DNA from: Nitrospira sp. ND1
GTDB lineage: Bacteria > Nitrospirota > Nitrospiria > Nitrospirales > Nitrospiraceae
DNA length: 64,000 bases
Assembly: GCF_900170025.1 (NCBI RefSeq)
Contig: NZ_FWEX01000006.1
Coordinates: 1,697,089 to 1,761,088 of the forward strand
Reading direction: 5' to 3'
Position numbers and translations under genes: made by a program. The notes under the pieces were generated by a model. The model saw nothing but the letters and a program-made list of their open reading frames with translations. It was not told where the DNA came from and did not search any database. Each line of letters begins with the position of its first letter. The stretch's first letter is position 1. Below, one piece after another: positions 33,868 through 43,807 of the stretch.

Positions 33868-34968
33868 ATGCGACGACTTGGAACCCTCTGTTTTGCGCTA
33901 CTTGTCATGGCGCTCGCCGCCTCAATCGCGCGAGCAGAAGCCCCGGCACCGGCCGATGCGACGCCCGCGCTCGATGCCGTCACGCTCAAGGACGGCACGG
34001 TGATCTATGGGCAGGTCCTTGGCATGATCGCGGACGAACTGCACATCAAAACCAGTTTCGGGCCGACCGCCGGTGACGATATCATCAAGATCATGTGGCC
34101 GAACGTCGCCAAGCTCGTGGTCAATCGTCCCGTCCCCTTCAGCCTCAAAGAAGGCACGACGGTAGTGGGTACGGCACAACCAGGCGAGCCCGGCACCATG
34201 ATCCTGAAAGCCGCCCCCACAGGGACACCGATGGCCATTCCACTCGATGCGGTCATCGGCATGAACCAGCCTGCCGTGATCTATACCGGCGCACTCCAGG
34301 CCGGATTTTCACAAACGACCGGCAACAGCCACCTACGAAATGGCAGCTTGCTCGGGGAACTGTCGGCTCGCAGTGAATCACTGCGCCTGACGATCCTCGG
34401 ACGGTACATCTACGGCGATAACGCCCAGAACCTGATCGTACGGAACAGCCGCGGCACCATCAAGCTTGACTTCTTCCTCTCGAAACGTTTGTATTGGTTC
34501 GCGTCGGCGTATTTCGAACAAGATACCTTCCAAGACTTGAAGTTGCGCACCGCCCTCGCTACCGGTCCGGGCTATCAACTCCTCGACCGCGGCGACCTGA
34601 CAGGCTTCTTCAAGGATATGACCCTCTGGGCGGAAGCGGGCGCCGCCTACTTCAACGAAGATTTTAAGCTCGCCGACGATAAATCCAGCACTCGAGGTCG
34701 ATGGGCCGTGAAATGGAATTGGCCGCTCTGGGGCGGCGACCAGGTCAGCCTGTACCACTTCCAGGAAGGATTCCAATCGCTCGCCAACGCAAAAGATCTG
34801 TACCTGACGGCCGACACCGGCCTGCGATTTAAAGTGTGGGGCGGGCTCGTGAGCGGCTTTCAGTGGACCATGCGGTACAACAAAAACCCGCCGCCGGGCG
34901 TTTCGGATACGGACAACCTCTACCTGATCACGCTGGGATACAGCTTCGACACCAGCCGGAAACAGTAA
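33868..34968 (+). CDS. DUF481-family outer-membrane protein
   Basis: 366 aa. A signal peptide (to about ARAEA) precedes an N-terminal beta-rich part ([25 protein letters not shown]), then a C-terminal part of about 210 residues with alternating beta strands ([27 protein letters not shown] onward) that ends in the aromatic YLITLGYSF, as expected for a small barrel. DUF481/YdiY proteins are sometimes induced by salt or acid. Its place before mscL fits an osmotic theme. Confidence 0.85.
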   Translation: MRRLGTLCFALLVMALAASIARAEAPAPADATPALDAVTLKDGTVIYGQVLGMIADELHIKTSFGPTAGDDIIKIMWPNVAKLVVNRPVPFSLKEGTTVVGTAQPGEPGTMILKAAPTGTPMAIPLDAVIGMNQPAVIYTGALQAGFSQTTGNSHLRNGSLLGELSARSESLRLTILGRYIYGDNAQNLIVRNSRGTIKLDFFLSKRLYWFASAYFEQDTFQDLKLRTALATGPGYQLLDRGDLTGFFKDMTLWAEAGAAYFNEDFKLADDKSSTRGRWAVKWNWPLWGGDQVSLYHFQEGFQSLANAKDLYLTADTGLRFKVWGGLVSGFQWTMRYNKNPPPGVSDTDNLYLITLGYSFDTSRKQ

Positions 34969-35018
34969 GGGCCGAAACGGGCTCGGCACAGAGTCGGTTC
35001 ACACAAGGAGGTGGCAGG

Positions 35019-35444
35019 ATGAGCATGATGAGTGAATTTAAAGAGTTCGCCGTAAAGGGCAATGTGCTCGATATGGCTGTGGGAGTCATCATCGGAGGCG
35101 CGTTCGGAAAAATCGTATCGTCCGTCGTCAGCGACATCCTGATGCCGCCCATCGGTCTCCTGATGGGGAAAGTGGATTTCTCCAGCCTCTTTATCCCCTT
35201 GACCGAGGATGCCAAAGGGAAATCGCTGGCCGCAGCCAAAGCCGCCGGTGCTGCCACCATCAACTACGGCGTCTTCTTGCAAACCCTGCTCGATTTTACG
35301 ATTCTGGCCTTCGTCATTTTCATGGTGATCAAACAAATGAACCGCTTCAAGAAAACGGCCCCTCCAGGCCCGCCCCCTGCGCCGCCCAAGGAAGAAGCGT
35401 TACTGACGGAGATTCGGGATCTCTTGAAGAATCAACGCCACTAA
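35019..35444 (+). CDS. mscL: Large-conductance mechanosensitive channel MscL
   Basis: 141 aa from the ATG at 35019 (AAGGAGG upstream). The N-terminal [30 protein letters not shown] is diagnostic, with TM1 followed by [13 protein letters not shown] and TM2 [23 protein letters not shown]. The Pro-rich cytoplasmic linker precedes the helical tail [13 protein letters not shown]. It is the emergency release valve at high membrane tension. Confidence 0.97.
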   Translation: MSMMSEFKEFAVKGNVLDMAVGVIIGGAFGKIVSSVVSDILMPPIGLLMGKVDFSSLFIPLTEDAKGKSLAAAKAAGAATINYGVFLQTLLDFTILAFVIFMVIKQMNRFKKTAPPGPPPAPPKEEALLTEIRDLLKNQRH

Positions 35445-35519
35445 TTCGCGCTCGCGCAGGACTCATCCCCGCTGCCTGGGATAAACCCGGCAGCTCCGAT
35501 ATTTTTGAAGGAGGATTGC

Positions 35520-36722
35520 ATGACCACACTCCGTACCATTCCTGTACTGTTGAGCACCCTGCTGCTCGCCTCGTGCGCAACGGCCCCGTCCCCTAACGAC
35601 TCGGCCAGCCGAGCCTTGAATGAAATGAAAGCCGTCGCCAAACCGCTCCCGCCCAAACCAGACCCGAAAGATGCACGAATTGCCGAACTCGAGCGGCAGA
35701 AAGCAGCTCTCGAAGCGGAACTGGCACAGGTTCGTTCTTCCCTCACCGGCGATCTGGACCAGGCAAAAGCCCGAACCAGTGCGCTCGAATCACAACTCAG
35801 CCAGCGCGACCAGGAATTAGCCTCACTTCGGAACGCCTCAGGCGACAAGGAGCGACTCGCCGGCCAGTTGTCGGATGTCGAACGTCAGCTGTCAGCGAAA
35901 GACCAGGAGCTCGCGGCCCTCAGGGGCAGCGCCGGAGACAAGGACCGCCTTGCCGCACAACTGGCGGCACTCCAGGGGCAACTATCCACCAAGGATCAGG
36001 AGCTTGCCGGACTGAAAGGGAACGCGGGAGATCGGGACCGCTTGTCGTCCGAGCTCGCGCAAGCCAAACAACGGATCACTGAACTGGAGCGACAACTGGA
36101 GGCCAAGCATCACGAACTGGCAGCGTCGAAAAATGCCGCAGGCGACCGGGAAAAAATCGTTGCAGACCTCGCAGCGGCCAAACAGCGGGCCTCGGACCTC
36201 GAGAGTGAGCTCGCGCGCAGAGACCAGGAAATGGCTTCCCTCAAAGGCGCGTTGGATCAACAAAAAACCAGTCTGGCGGAAGCAAAGGACGATTTATCGA
36301 AACTGCTGCAGGCGGAAGTGGCCAAAGGCAACGTGACCATGAAGCAGTTGGGAGATCAGCTCACCTTGGGGCTTGCCACCACGTTGCTGTTCGACTCCGG
36401 CGAAGCGACACTTAAGCCGGGGGGAGCCGATGTCTTGCACCGTATCGGTGGCGTGCTCAAACAATACCCCGATCGTTCAATTCATGTGGCCGGCCACACC
36501 GATAACGTGCCCATCAAGGGCAGACTGGCCAAGACGTATCCAACCAATGTCGAACTGTCTCAAGCGCGCGCCGAAAGTGCGCGTCAGGCGCTGACCGAGG
36601 GGGGCATGGCCCCGGACAAGATCGAAGCCAAAGGGCGTGCCGACAGCCGGCCGATTGCGAGCAATACGACCGCCGAAGGACGGCAGAAGAATCGACGCGT
36701 CGAAATCGTCGTCGGACACTAA
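35520..36722 (+). CDS. OmpA-domain lipoprotein with internal coiled-coil repeats
   Basis: 400 aa from the ATG at 35520 (GGAGG). Lipobox LLLASC. Residues of about 50-265 form a long coiled coil of repeated units of roughly 31-38 residues, each with a D-QELA-L--A-GD--RLA-QL pattern, at least four copies. The C-terminal OmpA domain (LFDSGEATLKPGG, HVAGHTDNVPIKG, QARAESARQAL, SRPIASNTTAEGRQKNRRVE) has the residues for peptidoglycan binding. It should span a long distance in the periplasm from outer membrane to cell wall. Confidence 0.92.
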   Translation: MTTLRTIPVLLSTLLLASCATAPSPNDSASRALNEMKAVAKPLPPKPDPKDARIAELERQKAALEAELAQVRSSLTGDLDQAKARTSALESQLSQRDQELASLRNASGDKERLAGQLSDVERQLSAKDQELAALRGSAGDKDRLAAQLAALQGQLSTKDQELAGLKGNAGDRDRLSSELAQAKQRITELERQLEAKHHELAASKNAAGDREKIVADLAAAKQRASDLESELARRDQEMASLKGALDQQKTSLAEAKDDLSKLLQAEVAKGNVTMKQLGDQLTLGLATTLLFDSGEATLKPGGADVLHRIGGVLKQYPDRSIHVAGHTDNVPIKGRLAKTYPTNVELSQARAESARQALTEGGMAPDKIEAKGRADSRPIASNTTAEGRQKNRRVEIVVGH

Positions 36723-36967
36723 CCGGCTACCCGCAGCTCCACCAGCCTTGCATCAGCCCCAGGAACGCGATAGATTGCTGTCGTGTTCTTGGGGCCGGCA
36801 TGTCACTCAACAGATTCTGTCGGGACGCATGGCTCACACCAACTGATCATCATCCGTCAGCTCGGTCACAGTCGCCTTCTTTTCTTGACTGCGGTGGCTT
36901 CTCTCGGGCGACTGTCGCCCCCATGCAACCGGCGCCGTCTTCCTATCAATGACCGGGGAGAGATCGT

Positions 36968-38473
36968 ATGAGACGAGCAGTATGGGCGCTCATGGTTCTC
37001 AGTTCCCTCGCCGCAGGCTGTGAAACCGCTCCGCACGTCCAGCCCATCGCATCGAGCCCAGCGACCGTAGAATCGAAGCTGCTGGCCCTTCAACAGGAGC
37101 GAGAACAGCTGTTGACCACGCTGGGTGAATTCCACGATCGCATTCGCGACCTCGAAAGCAAACTGGGAGACCGCCAGAGTCAACCCGCCGCGGCATCGTA
37201 CGACCAATTGCTCAGCGCGAAGGAAGCGGAACTTGTCGAACTGAGGCGGTTAGCACCGGAACGCGATCGACTCACCGGCCAATTGACGACCGCCGCCAAC
37301 GAGCTCATCCAGGCTCGCCAACGAATCGGGACGCTTGAACAACAGCTGGCCACGCGCGACAAAGATCTGGCTGCCCTCCAGACCCGGGCAACGGCCGTCG
37401 CCGACCTGGAAGTCGCCCGACGCAGGATCTCGGAGCTGGAAGCGCACATCGCCCGTCAAGACCGCGATCTCCACACAGTTCGTACGGGGTCCGCAGAACG
37501 GGACAGCCTGGCGGCTCAACTACAAACCGCCACCGCCACCATCGAATCCTTAAAAGCCCGTATCAGCGCACTCGATCAGCAACTCAAAGACCGCGAGCAG
37601 GCCTATGAAACGGTTCGATCGCGCCTCATGGAACGCGACAAGCTAGTGCCCCAATACAATGCGATGATTGCAGAAATTTACCAGGCCAGACACCGCATCG
37701 CAGCGCTCGAACAGCGCCTGAACGAGAAGGGGCGAGATCTGTCGCCGCGGCAGAAGGGGACTCAACTCACCACCAGTCAGCGCGACGGAGGACCGCTGAA
37801 CCAGCGCTCCGGCGCTGCCAACCAATCTCTTGGCGACACGGCCAAATCGATACCCGATGGGAAATCAGCCCCCCAGGGAAAGGACTCCACACGCAGCGGT
37901 GTTGCATTTCCAGGAAACCCCGCTCAGGCTGAGGCTCGGAGCGGAAGCTTTGCGGCGGTGAAAGAAGAACTTCTCAAAGTCCTGCCGGGCGACAATAGAC
38001 AGAAAACGATCAGCATGAGGCAGGATGGAAATCGATTAACGGTCGCGCTGGACAGCAACTTGCTGTTCACATCGGGTGACGCTGCGCTGAGCCCGGAAGG
38101 CGCAACTATCCTCAAACGCATCGGTGCGGTCCTGGGACAGCTTTCAGACAAGTTCGTGCAGGTCGCAGGACACACCGACAATCAAGCACTCAGCAAAACG
38201 CTTCAAAAAACCTTCCCCGACAATAAGGCGCTCTCATGGGCTCGCGCTGAAAATGCCCGCAGGGCACTGGTCAATGGAGGGATACCCGCTGACAGGACGA
38301 AGGCCGTCGGGCTGGCCGATACACGCCCGCTCACATCCAATGCCACCGAGCAGGGCAGGCAGAAAAATCGCCGCCTCGAATTGATCATCGTCCAGGGGCC
38401 GACTGTTGCCGCGACGGTCGAGGAGTCGAGGCCCGGGCAGGTTCGACTCGCGACCCTCAGCGCAACACCTTAG
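36968..38473 (+). CDS. Second OmpA-domain lipoprotein with long coiled coil
   Basis: 501 aa. Lipobox SLAAGC. Coiled coil from about residue 35 to 260 (LLALQQEREQLLTTLGEFHDR and on, with repeated LEQQL-RDKDLAAL-like units), then a low-complexity Gly/Ser/Lys linker and a C-terminal OmpA domain (LLFTSGDAALSPEG, QVAGHTDNQALSK, ADTRPLTSNATEQGRQKNRRLE). It is a paralogue of the lipoprotein 245 bp upstream, by similar design. Both may help tie the outer membrane to peptidoglycan. Confidence 0.92.
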   Translation: MRRAVWALMVLSSLAAGCETAPHVQPIASSPATVESKLLALQQEREQLLTTLGEFHDRIRDLESKLGDRQSQPAAASYDQLLSAKEAELVELRRLAPERDRLTGQLTTAANELIQARQRIGTLEQQLATRDKDLAALQTRATAVADLEVARRRISELEAHIARQDRDLHTVRTGSAERDSLAAQLQTATATIESLKARISALDQQLKDREQAYETVRSRLMERDKLVPQYNAMIAEIYQARHRIAALEQRLNEKGRDLSPRQKGTQLTTSQRDGGPLNQRSGAANQSLGDTAKSIPDGKSAPQGKDSTRSGVAFPGNPAQAEARSGSFAAVKEELLKVLPGDNRQKTISMRQDGNRLTVALDSNLLFTSGDAALSPEGATILKRIGAVLGQLSDKFVQVAGHTDNQALSKTLQKTFPDNKALSWARAENARRALVNGGIPADRTKAVGLADTRPLTSNATEQGRQKNRRLELIIVQGPTVAATVEESRPGQVRLATLSATP

Positions 38474-38537
38474 CCTGTCACACAAACGGAATCGCCGCGT
38501 ACTGACGACTCGCCACCGTCACATCACGGCCTGTTCG

Positions 38538-39782
38538 CTACAACTGACAGACACCAGCGTGAACAGGCGCCGCAAGGCGGTCGCCTGGAACCGTCGCCAG
38601 AATCTTGTAATGCCCAAGCCCCAGCTCCTTTCCGTAGGCTTCCCCGACCAGCACATCCTGCATATGCTGATGGTTTGAGGCCTGGAAGTAGGACCGTCCC
38701 TCTTTCAGCCCGTCAAACTCGCGCCCCTCCAACGCCTTAATGAGTGCGGCAGCGTTCGTCGTTCCTGCTCGTTGAATCGCCTCAAGGATCTGCGTCATGG
38801 CGGCATACCCAAGATAGCAGCGCGAAGTTGGCGTGTGATTGTATTTGTCGACGACTGCTCGAATAAACTGCCTGGATCCTTCCGTGTTGACCTTTGGATC
38901 CCAGATGAGCCCCCAAATGCCGGCGTTGTTGGCATAACCGAGGGGCCGTCCAATTTGTTCACCCGCAATCATCCCACCCACGCCGATCTTCTCCTTCGCA
39001 AAATCAAGTTTAGTGTATGCCTTCAGTGCGTGGACTAAATCCCATCCATAGAGATTGAGCACCACCAGCGTCGGATGTTTGTCCTTGGCGGCCGTGAACG
39101 CCGCAGTGAAGTCCGTCGCCCCGAAAGGCACTAGTGTCTCCCCCACAAACTCAACGCCATGAGCCTGGCCGGCCGTCACCATGGCCTGCGCCATGGCTTT
39201 GCCGTCCAATGAGCTGGTCGTCAGCATATACCAGCGGGTACCGTAGGCCTTGACCAAGTGGGGCACGACAGCCTGCGCCATCATCGAGGCATTCGGCATA
39301 AACACGAAGGTATGCGAGCTGCACGCGGCTCCGGTCAGTTCGGGGAGAAGGGAGCCCGTGACCATGAACAGCTTGTTCTCCTTCTTCGCCAACTCCGAAA
39401 CCACAAGCGCACAATCCGCATTAAACGTGCCCATCAGGACATCAACCTGATCGTCCTGCACAAACTTTGTGGCAGCTTTGATCGCCGTCTCAGGATTGGA
39501 GGCATCATCGGCCTCGAGAATCACTACCGGCCGCCCCAACACACCACCACGTTTATTGAAGAGATCGACGGCCACATTGGCACCATGAACATCATGAATG
39601 GAGGAGGTCTTGTACGGGCTCGAGAGCGGATCGAGAATTCCGATCTTGATCGGCTCTGCGGAAAACGCCACTGCGTGATCGGACGACGCACCGAGCACAC
39701 GGTCGGCCAAATCGCTAAAAAGCAGCGCGCCGCCGGTCATGGCTGATAGTTGCAAGAAACGTCTGCGTGAGATCCTATTCAT
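38538..39782 (-). CDS. Tat-exported ABC transporter substrate-binding protein (LivK/urea-amide type)
   Basis: 414 aa. The N-terminus MNRISRRRFLQLSAMTGG is a twin-arginine signal. The mature part is a type I periplasmic binding protein: IKIGILDPLSSPYK, AVDLFNKRGGVLGRPV, DVLMGTFNADCALVVSELA. Related proteins bind branched-chain amino acids, urea or short amides; the ligand cannot be told. No permease or ATPase gene is near, so it is an orphan or serves a sensor. The Tat route suggests folding before export. Confidence 0.9.
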   Translation of the reverse strand: MNRISRRRFLQLSAMTGGALLFSDLADRVLGASSDHAVAFSAEPIKIGILDPLSSPYKTSSIHDVHGANVAVDLFNKRGGVLGRPVVILEADDASNPETAIKAATKFVQDDQVDVLMGTFNADCALVVSELAKKENKLFMVTGSLLPELTGAACSSHTFVFMPNASMMAQAVVPHLVKAYGTRWYMLTTSSLDGKAMAQAMVTAGQAHGVEFVGETLVPFGATDFTAAFTAAKDKHPTLVVLNLYGWDLVHALKAYTKLDFAKEKIGVGGMIAGEQIGRPLGYANNAGIWGLIWDPKVNTEGSRQFIRAVVDKYNHTPTSRCYLGYAAMTQILEAIQRAGTTNAAALIKALEGREFDGLKEGRSYFQASNHQHMQDVLVGEAYGKELGLGHYKILATVPGDRLAAPVHAGVCQL

Positions 39783-40136
39783 ACACTTGATCCCCCCTGG
39801 TTTTCATTCGCCCTCCCAGGCGCCACGACCCCGATGGTAAGGCCATGATCACACCGAGAGGGATTGTCTCTCTTAACAGAGTCATCTATGTTTTCACAGC
39901 ACGAAGTTAGACCTCGGGGACGACGAGCTCCTCTCACAATGGGCAAGATATAGCCCTCGCGAGTGATGGTCGTCAGAACAACTGGGGGAGCCGGGCAGGA
40001 ATCTTCCTGGAGTGCGGGGGATTCACATATCCTTCGCTAGTTGCGGCACGAGGACGAAGCGGGACTGAGAACACGCATCTCAGCCTCCATCCCGGTAACC
40101 GCGGCTGGAATGTACCGGGAGAGTGTGAATGACGGG
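39783..40136. other. Intergenic region, nothing specific seen
   Basis: 354 bp between two leftward genes. It should hold the promoter of the binding-protein gene. No reading frame, repeat or RNA motif stood out. Confidence 0.5.
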
Positions 40137-41222
40137 TTAGCTGTACTGGTCTTCGGTGTAGACCTGCTTAATCGACCAGAATACTGCCTCTTTTAGCTTC
40201 TTGATCTGAGGGTCTGGGGGATCGTTGCGGATCTTCTGCAGTTTCCTATCGAGTGCAAACAGTGGCTCAACCGATCGCCGGTCGGGAACCCGCCCCAATG
40301 CCCAGGCAATCTCCGTCTGAACAGCGATGTCAATGCCAGGCGCGTCCAACATCTCAAGCAGCGGCGGCACCACTCTCGGGTCACTATGGGTGTTCCCAAG
40401 ATCGCCCAACCCCTTAGCCGCCGCTGCCTGCAAGTCAGGCTGTTTGGAGTGCTTCAGGATCTCGATGAGCACTGGGATTCCCTCCTTCCCCATATTGCCC
40501 AACGCCACCGCTGCTTGCTTCGCCAAGTCCTTATCCTTCAGCGCCTCTGTCAGATGAGGCAATGCTTCATCGGCCACCATCTCTCCCAGGAGGGAAATAA
40601 TCTTCAATTTCCGGAGCTGGCTGGTGTCCGGAGAATCCATCAACTTCAGCAGTCGATCCGGCTGCCCCCATTCGGCCGTCAAGAAGAGCGGAAATTCATA
40701 CTTCTCTAACTCGACCTGGAGCGCGGTCAGGGCATAGGGACCGGGCGCGCCACCCTGAGCCGATTGAGCGGCCTGATTGGCATCTTCAAATTCCGTCCGA
40801 ACCTCCTTCTGCCATTTGATCTTCATCCCTCCCAAAGCATATGTCACCTGACACGCCGGTCCCTTCCACAGGCGAGAAGGGGCATCCAGTAAATCATTGT
40901 CTCCACCGGCCGCCGCGGTACCTTCCCACGTCTTACGTTGCTCGCACTTTACCCGGACGACGACATCGTGCGGAAGGGCGGGATCCGCAATGGCTGCATA
41001 GCCCATTTCCTTCATACGTCGCGTGACAACTTCTCTGATTCCCTCGGGGTTACCAGCGCCCGTATCAGTAAGCGCGATCACCTCAACGAGGACCGTCTGG
41101 ATATTTGTCAGTTGCGCCTTTTGCGTTTCACTAAAGTAGTCCCGATAGGCCCATGCTGTAGAGCCGATGCCAAGGAGAAGCAGAAGGAAGATAGCTGCGG
41201 CAAAGGAAGCGCTCCGCGTCAT
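40137..41222 (-). CDS. HEAT-repeat exported protein
   Basis: 361 aa from the ATG at 41222 (AAGGAGG before it); the frame is open 20 codons upstream. Signal peptide FAAAIFLLLLLGIGSTAWA. Residues of about 30-200 have no known fold; 210-320 carry HEAT/PBS-lyase-like repeats (LISLLGEMVADEALPHLTEALKDKDLAKQAAVALGN and next). Such repeats mediate protein contacts. A lone gene; no catalytic motif. Confidence 0.82.
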   Translation of the reverse strand: MTRSASFAAAIFLLLLLGIGSTAWAYRDYFSETQKAQLTNIQTVLVEVIALTDTGAGNPEGIREVVTRRMKEMGYAAIADPALPHDVVVRVKCEQRKTWEGTAAAGGDNDLLDAPSRLWKGPACQVTYALGGMKIKWQKEVRTEFEDANQAAQSAQGGAPGPYALTALQVELEKYEFPLFLTAEWGQPDRLLKLMDSPDTSQLRKLKIISLLGEMVADEALPHLTEALKDKDLAKQAAVALGNMGKEGIPVLIEILKHSKQPDLQAAAAKGLGDLGNTHSDPRVVPPLLEMLDAPGIDIAVQTEIAWALGRVPDRRSVEPLFALDRKLQKIRNDPPDPQIKKLKEAVFWSIKQVYTEDQYS

Positions 41223-41549
41223 ATGGACTTCCTCCTTTCCAATAGGGTCTTGATGAAGGTCCATGCAACAAAGAATCGACACTTCATTATACGCTCCAAG
41301 GCCTCCCGACTCTACGAAGGAACGCCAAGCATCGACCTGAACCGACAGCCCACAGTCCCCCGCCCAGCCACGTTATCCTCAGCATCCTTTTTCCACTCCG
41401 ACCGACAGGCCAACACGCAGGCCCCACCTGCGTATGGGTTGACAGGCAGACTCGTTCGACGGTACAAAATGTCATTATTCATCGTGCCTTTCCACGCGCA
41501 GGCACATTCCTTATGTAGCATCGGTGAGCAACCTAGTACTCAGCGTCGC
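41223..41549. other. Intergenic region before tRNA-Leu, nothing specific seen
   Basis: 327 bp between the divergent HEAT-protein and tRNA-Leu genes. It must hold both promoters; I could not fix the boxes. Confidence 0.45.
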
Positions 41550-41632
41550 GCGAGAGTGGCGGAACTGGCAGACGCGCGAGACTTAGGATCTCGTGGGTAA
41601 CCGTGGGGGTTCAAGTCCCCCCTCTCGCACCA
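41550..41632 (+). tRNA. tRNA-Leu (TAG anticodon)
   Basis: Acceptor GCGAGAG/CTCTCGC, anticodon stem CGAGA/TCTCG with loop CTTAGGA (anticodon TAG), long variable arm TGGGTAACCGTG, T-arm GGTTCAAGTCC and encoded CCA. It stands 60 bp before the trigger factor gene. Confidence 0.95.
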
Positions 41633-41692
41633 CCTCTCACAGATCCGTATGGCGCAAATAACTTTTCGGACCCGGAGGACGTGAACAGCTTT

Positions 41693-43018
41693 ATGAAAAT
41701 GGAAATGACCGAACTCGGCCCCATGAAGCGGGCCCTCAAAATTGAAGTCCCGGCAGATGAAGTGAACCTGCGCTTTGTTCAGGCCTACTCTGAATTGAAC
41801 CGGCAGGTTCGCATTCCCGGATTCAGACCCGGCAAGGCTCCGCTCCAGTTACTTGAGAAGCGATATGCAAAGACGATCGAAGAGGACGTGATTCGCAGCC
41901 TGGTCCCGGATTATTATGATCGAGCCATCCGCCAAGCGGGCATCGTTCCGGTTCTCGTAGAAATTCCGCCACTGGAACGGGTCAAAGTCAAAAAAGACAC
42001 GCCTTTTAGCTTTACCGCAACCGTTGAAATCAAGCCGACCATCGAGCTTCGAGATTACAAAGCTCCGAATCCTATCTCCCTCAAACAGGATCAGAGAACG
42101 GTCTCGGATGAACAGGTCCACAAAGCCCTCGACGTTCTCCGCGAGCAAATGGCCCAATTACATCCTGCTCCCGCCGGAACAACATTGGCCGATGGCGACT
42201 ATGCGGTCTTAGATATTGAAGGAACCTTGGATGGCAAGCCACTCGAAGGAACGACCAAAGAAGGGTACCTTCACAAAATGGGCTCACATGCCTCCGTCCT
42301 TGGCATCGACATTGAATCTCATCTCCCAGGTAAAAAGGAAGGTGAGGCGATAACTATTCCACAAGCCTATCCCGCGACACACCCTGATACTCGCGTCGCC
42401 GGCAAGACCGTGAGCTTTCGCTGTACCATCAAGTCCGTAAAGCAGAAACAGCTCCCCGCGCTAGACGACGAGTTCGCAAAGGATTGCGGTCCCTACCAAT
42501 CATTGCAGGAAATCCGAGAGAAGCTTCGCACCGAAATGGAACGGGCCCTGAAGAAAGATATCGAGGATAGCTACAAGGACACCATCTTAAAGCGACTGGC
42601 TGAAACCCATCATTTTGAACTTCCCGGAACACTGGTTGAGCGAGAGCTGTCGGCCATGGTCCGGCAACAATTGCAATCCCGCCAGCGGAAATCCGGCGAC
42701 AATCCCGACACTTCACCTACCGCGCCTCAAACAGAGGACGCCAAGAAACTCCAGGATGAACTGCGCCCAGAGGCCGAACGGCGCGTCAAGGTTGGACTTA
42801 TCCTTGAGGCACTGGCGGCGAAGGAAAGCATCACCGTCACGAATGAGGATCTTGGCAACGAAATCACGAGGCTCGCTGCGGAGGTCAAACTCTCGGTCGA
42901 AGAAGTCACCCGCATGATTCAAGCCGGTGGGCAAGACACCCTAGACGACCTTCGATCTCGTATTTTGGCCGATAAAGCTTTGGATTTTGTCTACAAGCAC
43001 GCAATGATCCAGGGGTAG
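41693..43018 (+). CDS. tig: Trigger factor
   Basis: 441 aa from the ATG at 41693; further ATGs at 41699 and 41705 make the start uncertain, with GGAGG 14 bp upstream of the first. The N-terminal ribosome-binding domain has the signature PGFRPGKAPLQLLEKRY. The FKBP-like PPIase domain and the helical C-terminal chaperone arms follow. It binds nascent chains at the ribosome exit. First of the tig-clpP-clpX run. Confidence 0.95.
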   Translation: MKMEMTELGPMKRALKIEVPADEVNLRFVQAYSELNRQVRIPGFRPGKAPLQLLEKRYAKTIEEDVIRSLVPDYYDRAIRQAGIVPVLVEIPPLERVKVKKDTPFSFTATVEIKPTIELRDYKAPNPISLKQDQRTVSDEQVHKALDVLREQMAQLHPAPAGTTLADGDYAVLDIEGTLDGKPLEGTTKEGYLHKMGSHASVLGIDIESHLPGKKEGEAITIPQAYPATHPDTRVAGKTVSFRCTIKSVKQKQLPALDDEFAKDCGPYQSLQEIREKLRTEMERALKKDIEDSYKDTILKRLAETHHFELPGTLVERELSAMVRQQLQSRQRKSGDNPDTSPTAPQTEDAKKLQDELRPEAERRVKVGLILEALAAKESITVTNEDLGNEITRLAAEVKLSVEEVTRMIQAGGQDTLDDLRSRILADKALDFVYKHAMIQG

Positions 43019-43145
43019 CATAGTCGGCTGCCATGAGTTGCAGAACTGGATAACCAGGCGGTGATCACCAAAATCCAGGTTAATTGAGTATGGTAAACTG
43101 AAGAGTTTCCACCTGTCAGGCCTCTAGCGGAAAGGATTCAGCTGA

Positions 43146-43781
43146 ATGCTAGTTCCGATTGTCATCGAACAGACGAACCGCGGTGAACGTGCCTATGACA
43201 TTTACTCACGCCTGCTTAAAGACCGCATCATCTTTCTCGGCGCACCGATCGATGACGTCTTTGCAAACCTGATTATCGCTCAACTGCTGTTCCTGGAAGC
43301 CGAAGACCCTGAGAAGGATATCAATCTGTACATCAATTCTCCCGGGGGAAGTGTCACGGCTGGACTTGGCATCTACGATACGATGCAATACGTCAAACCT
43401 GCCATCAATACGATCTGCTTAGGCCAAGCTGCCAGCATGGGCGCCTTCCTCCTGACAGCCGGCACAAAGGGCAAGCGCTACGCTTTGCCGAATGCCCGAG
43501 TCATGATCCATCAGCCGATGGGAGGATTTCAGGGCCAGGCCACGGAGATTGATATTCACGCGCGCGAGATCCTGAAGATTCGCGAACGCCTGAACGAAAT
43601 CATGGCTAAACACACCGGGCAGCCACTCGACAAAATTTCGCAGGACACCGAGCGAGATTATTTCATGTCGAGCGAAGAAGCAAAGCGGTATGGATTGATC
43701 GATGAAGTTATCACACGCCCCCTGAAGAGCCTCAAGCCCGTAGGGTCCACGGACTCAGGGAAGGACGGCGGCAAGAGCTAG
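43146..43781 (+). CDS. clpP: ATP-dependent Clp protease proteolytic subunit
   Basis: 211 aa. Catalytic Ser97 (GQAASMGAF) and His122 (VMIHQPMGG) are in place, with Asp in [12 protein letters not shown]. The short leader [10 protein letters not shown] is trimmed little, if at all. It forms the tetradecameric chamber fed by ClpX, whose gene follows by 26 bp. Confidence 0.97.
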   Translation: MLVPIVIEQTNRGERAYDIYSRLLKDRIIFLGAPIDDVFANLIIAQLLFLEAEDPEKDINLYINSPGGSVTAGLGIYDTMQYVKPAINTICLGQAASMGAFLLTAGTKGKRYALPNARVMIHQPMGGFQGQATEIDIHAREILKIRERLNEIMAKHTGQPLDKISQDTERDYFMSSEEAKRYGLIDEVITRPLKSLKPVGSTDSGKDGGKS

Positions 43782-43807
43782 TTGACCTTTGGTGTACAGG
43801 AGGCAGC

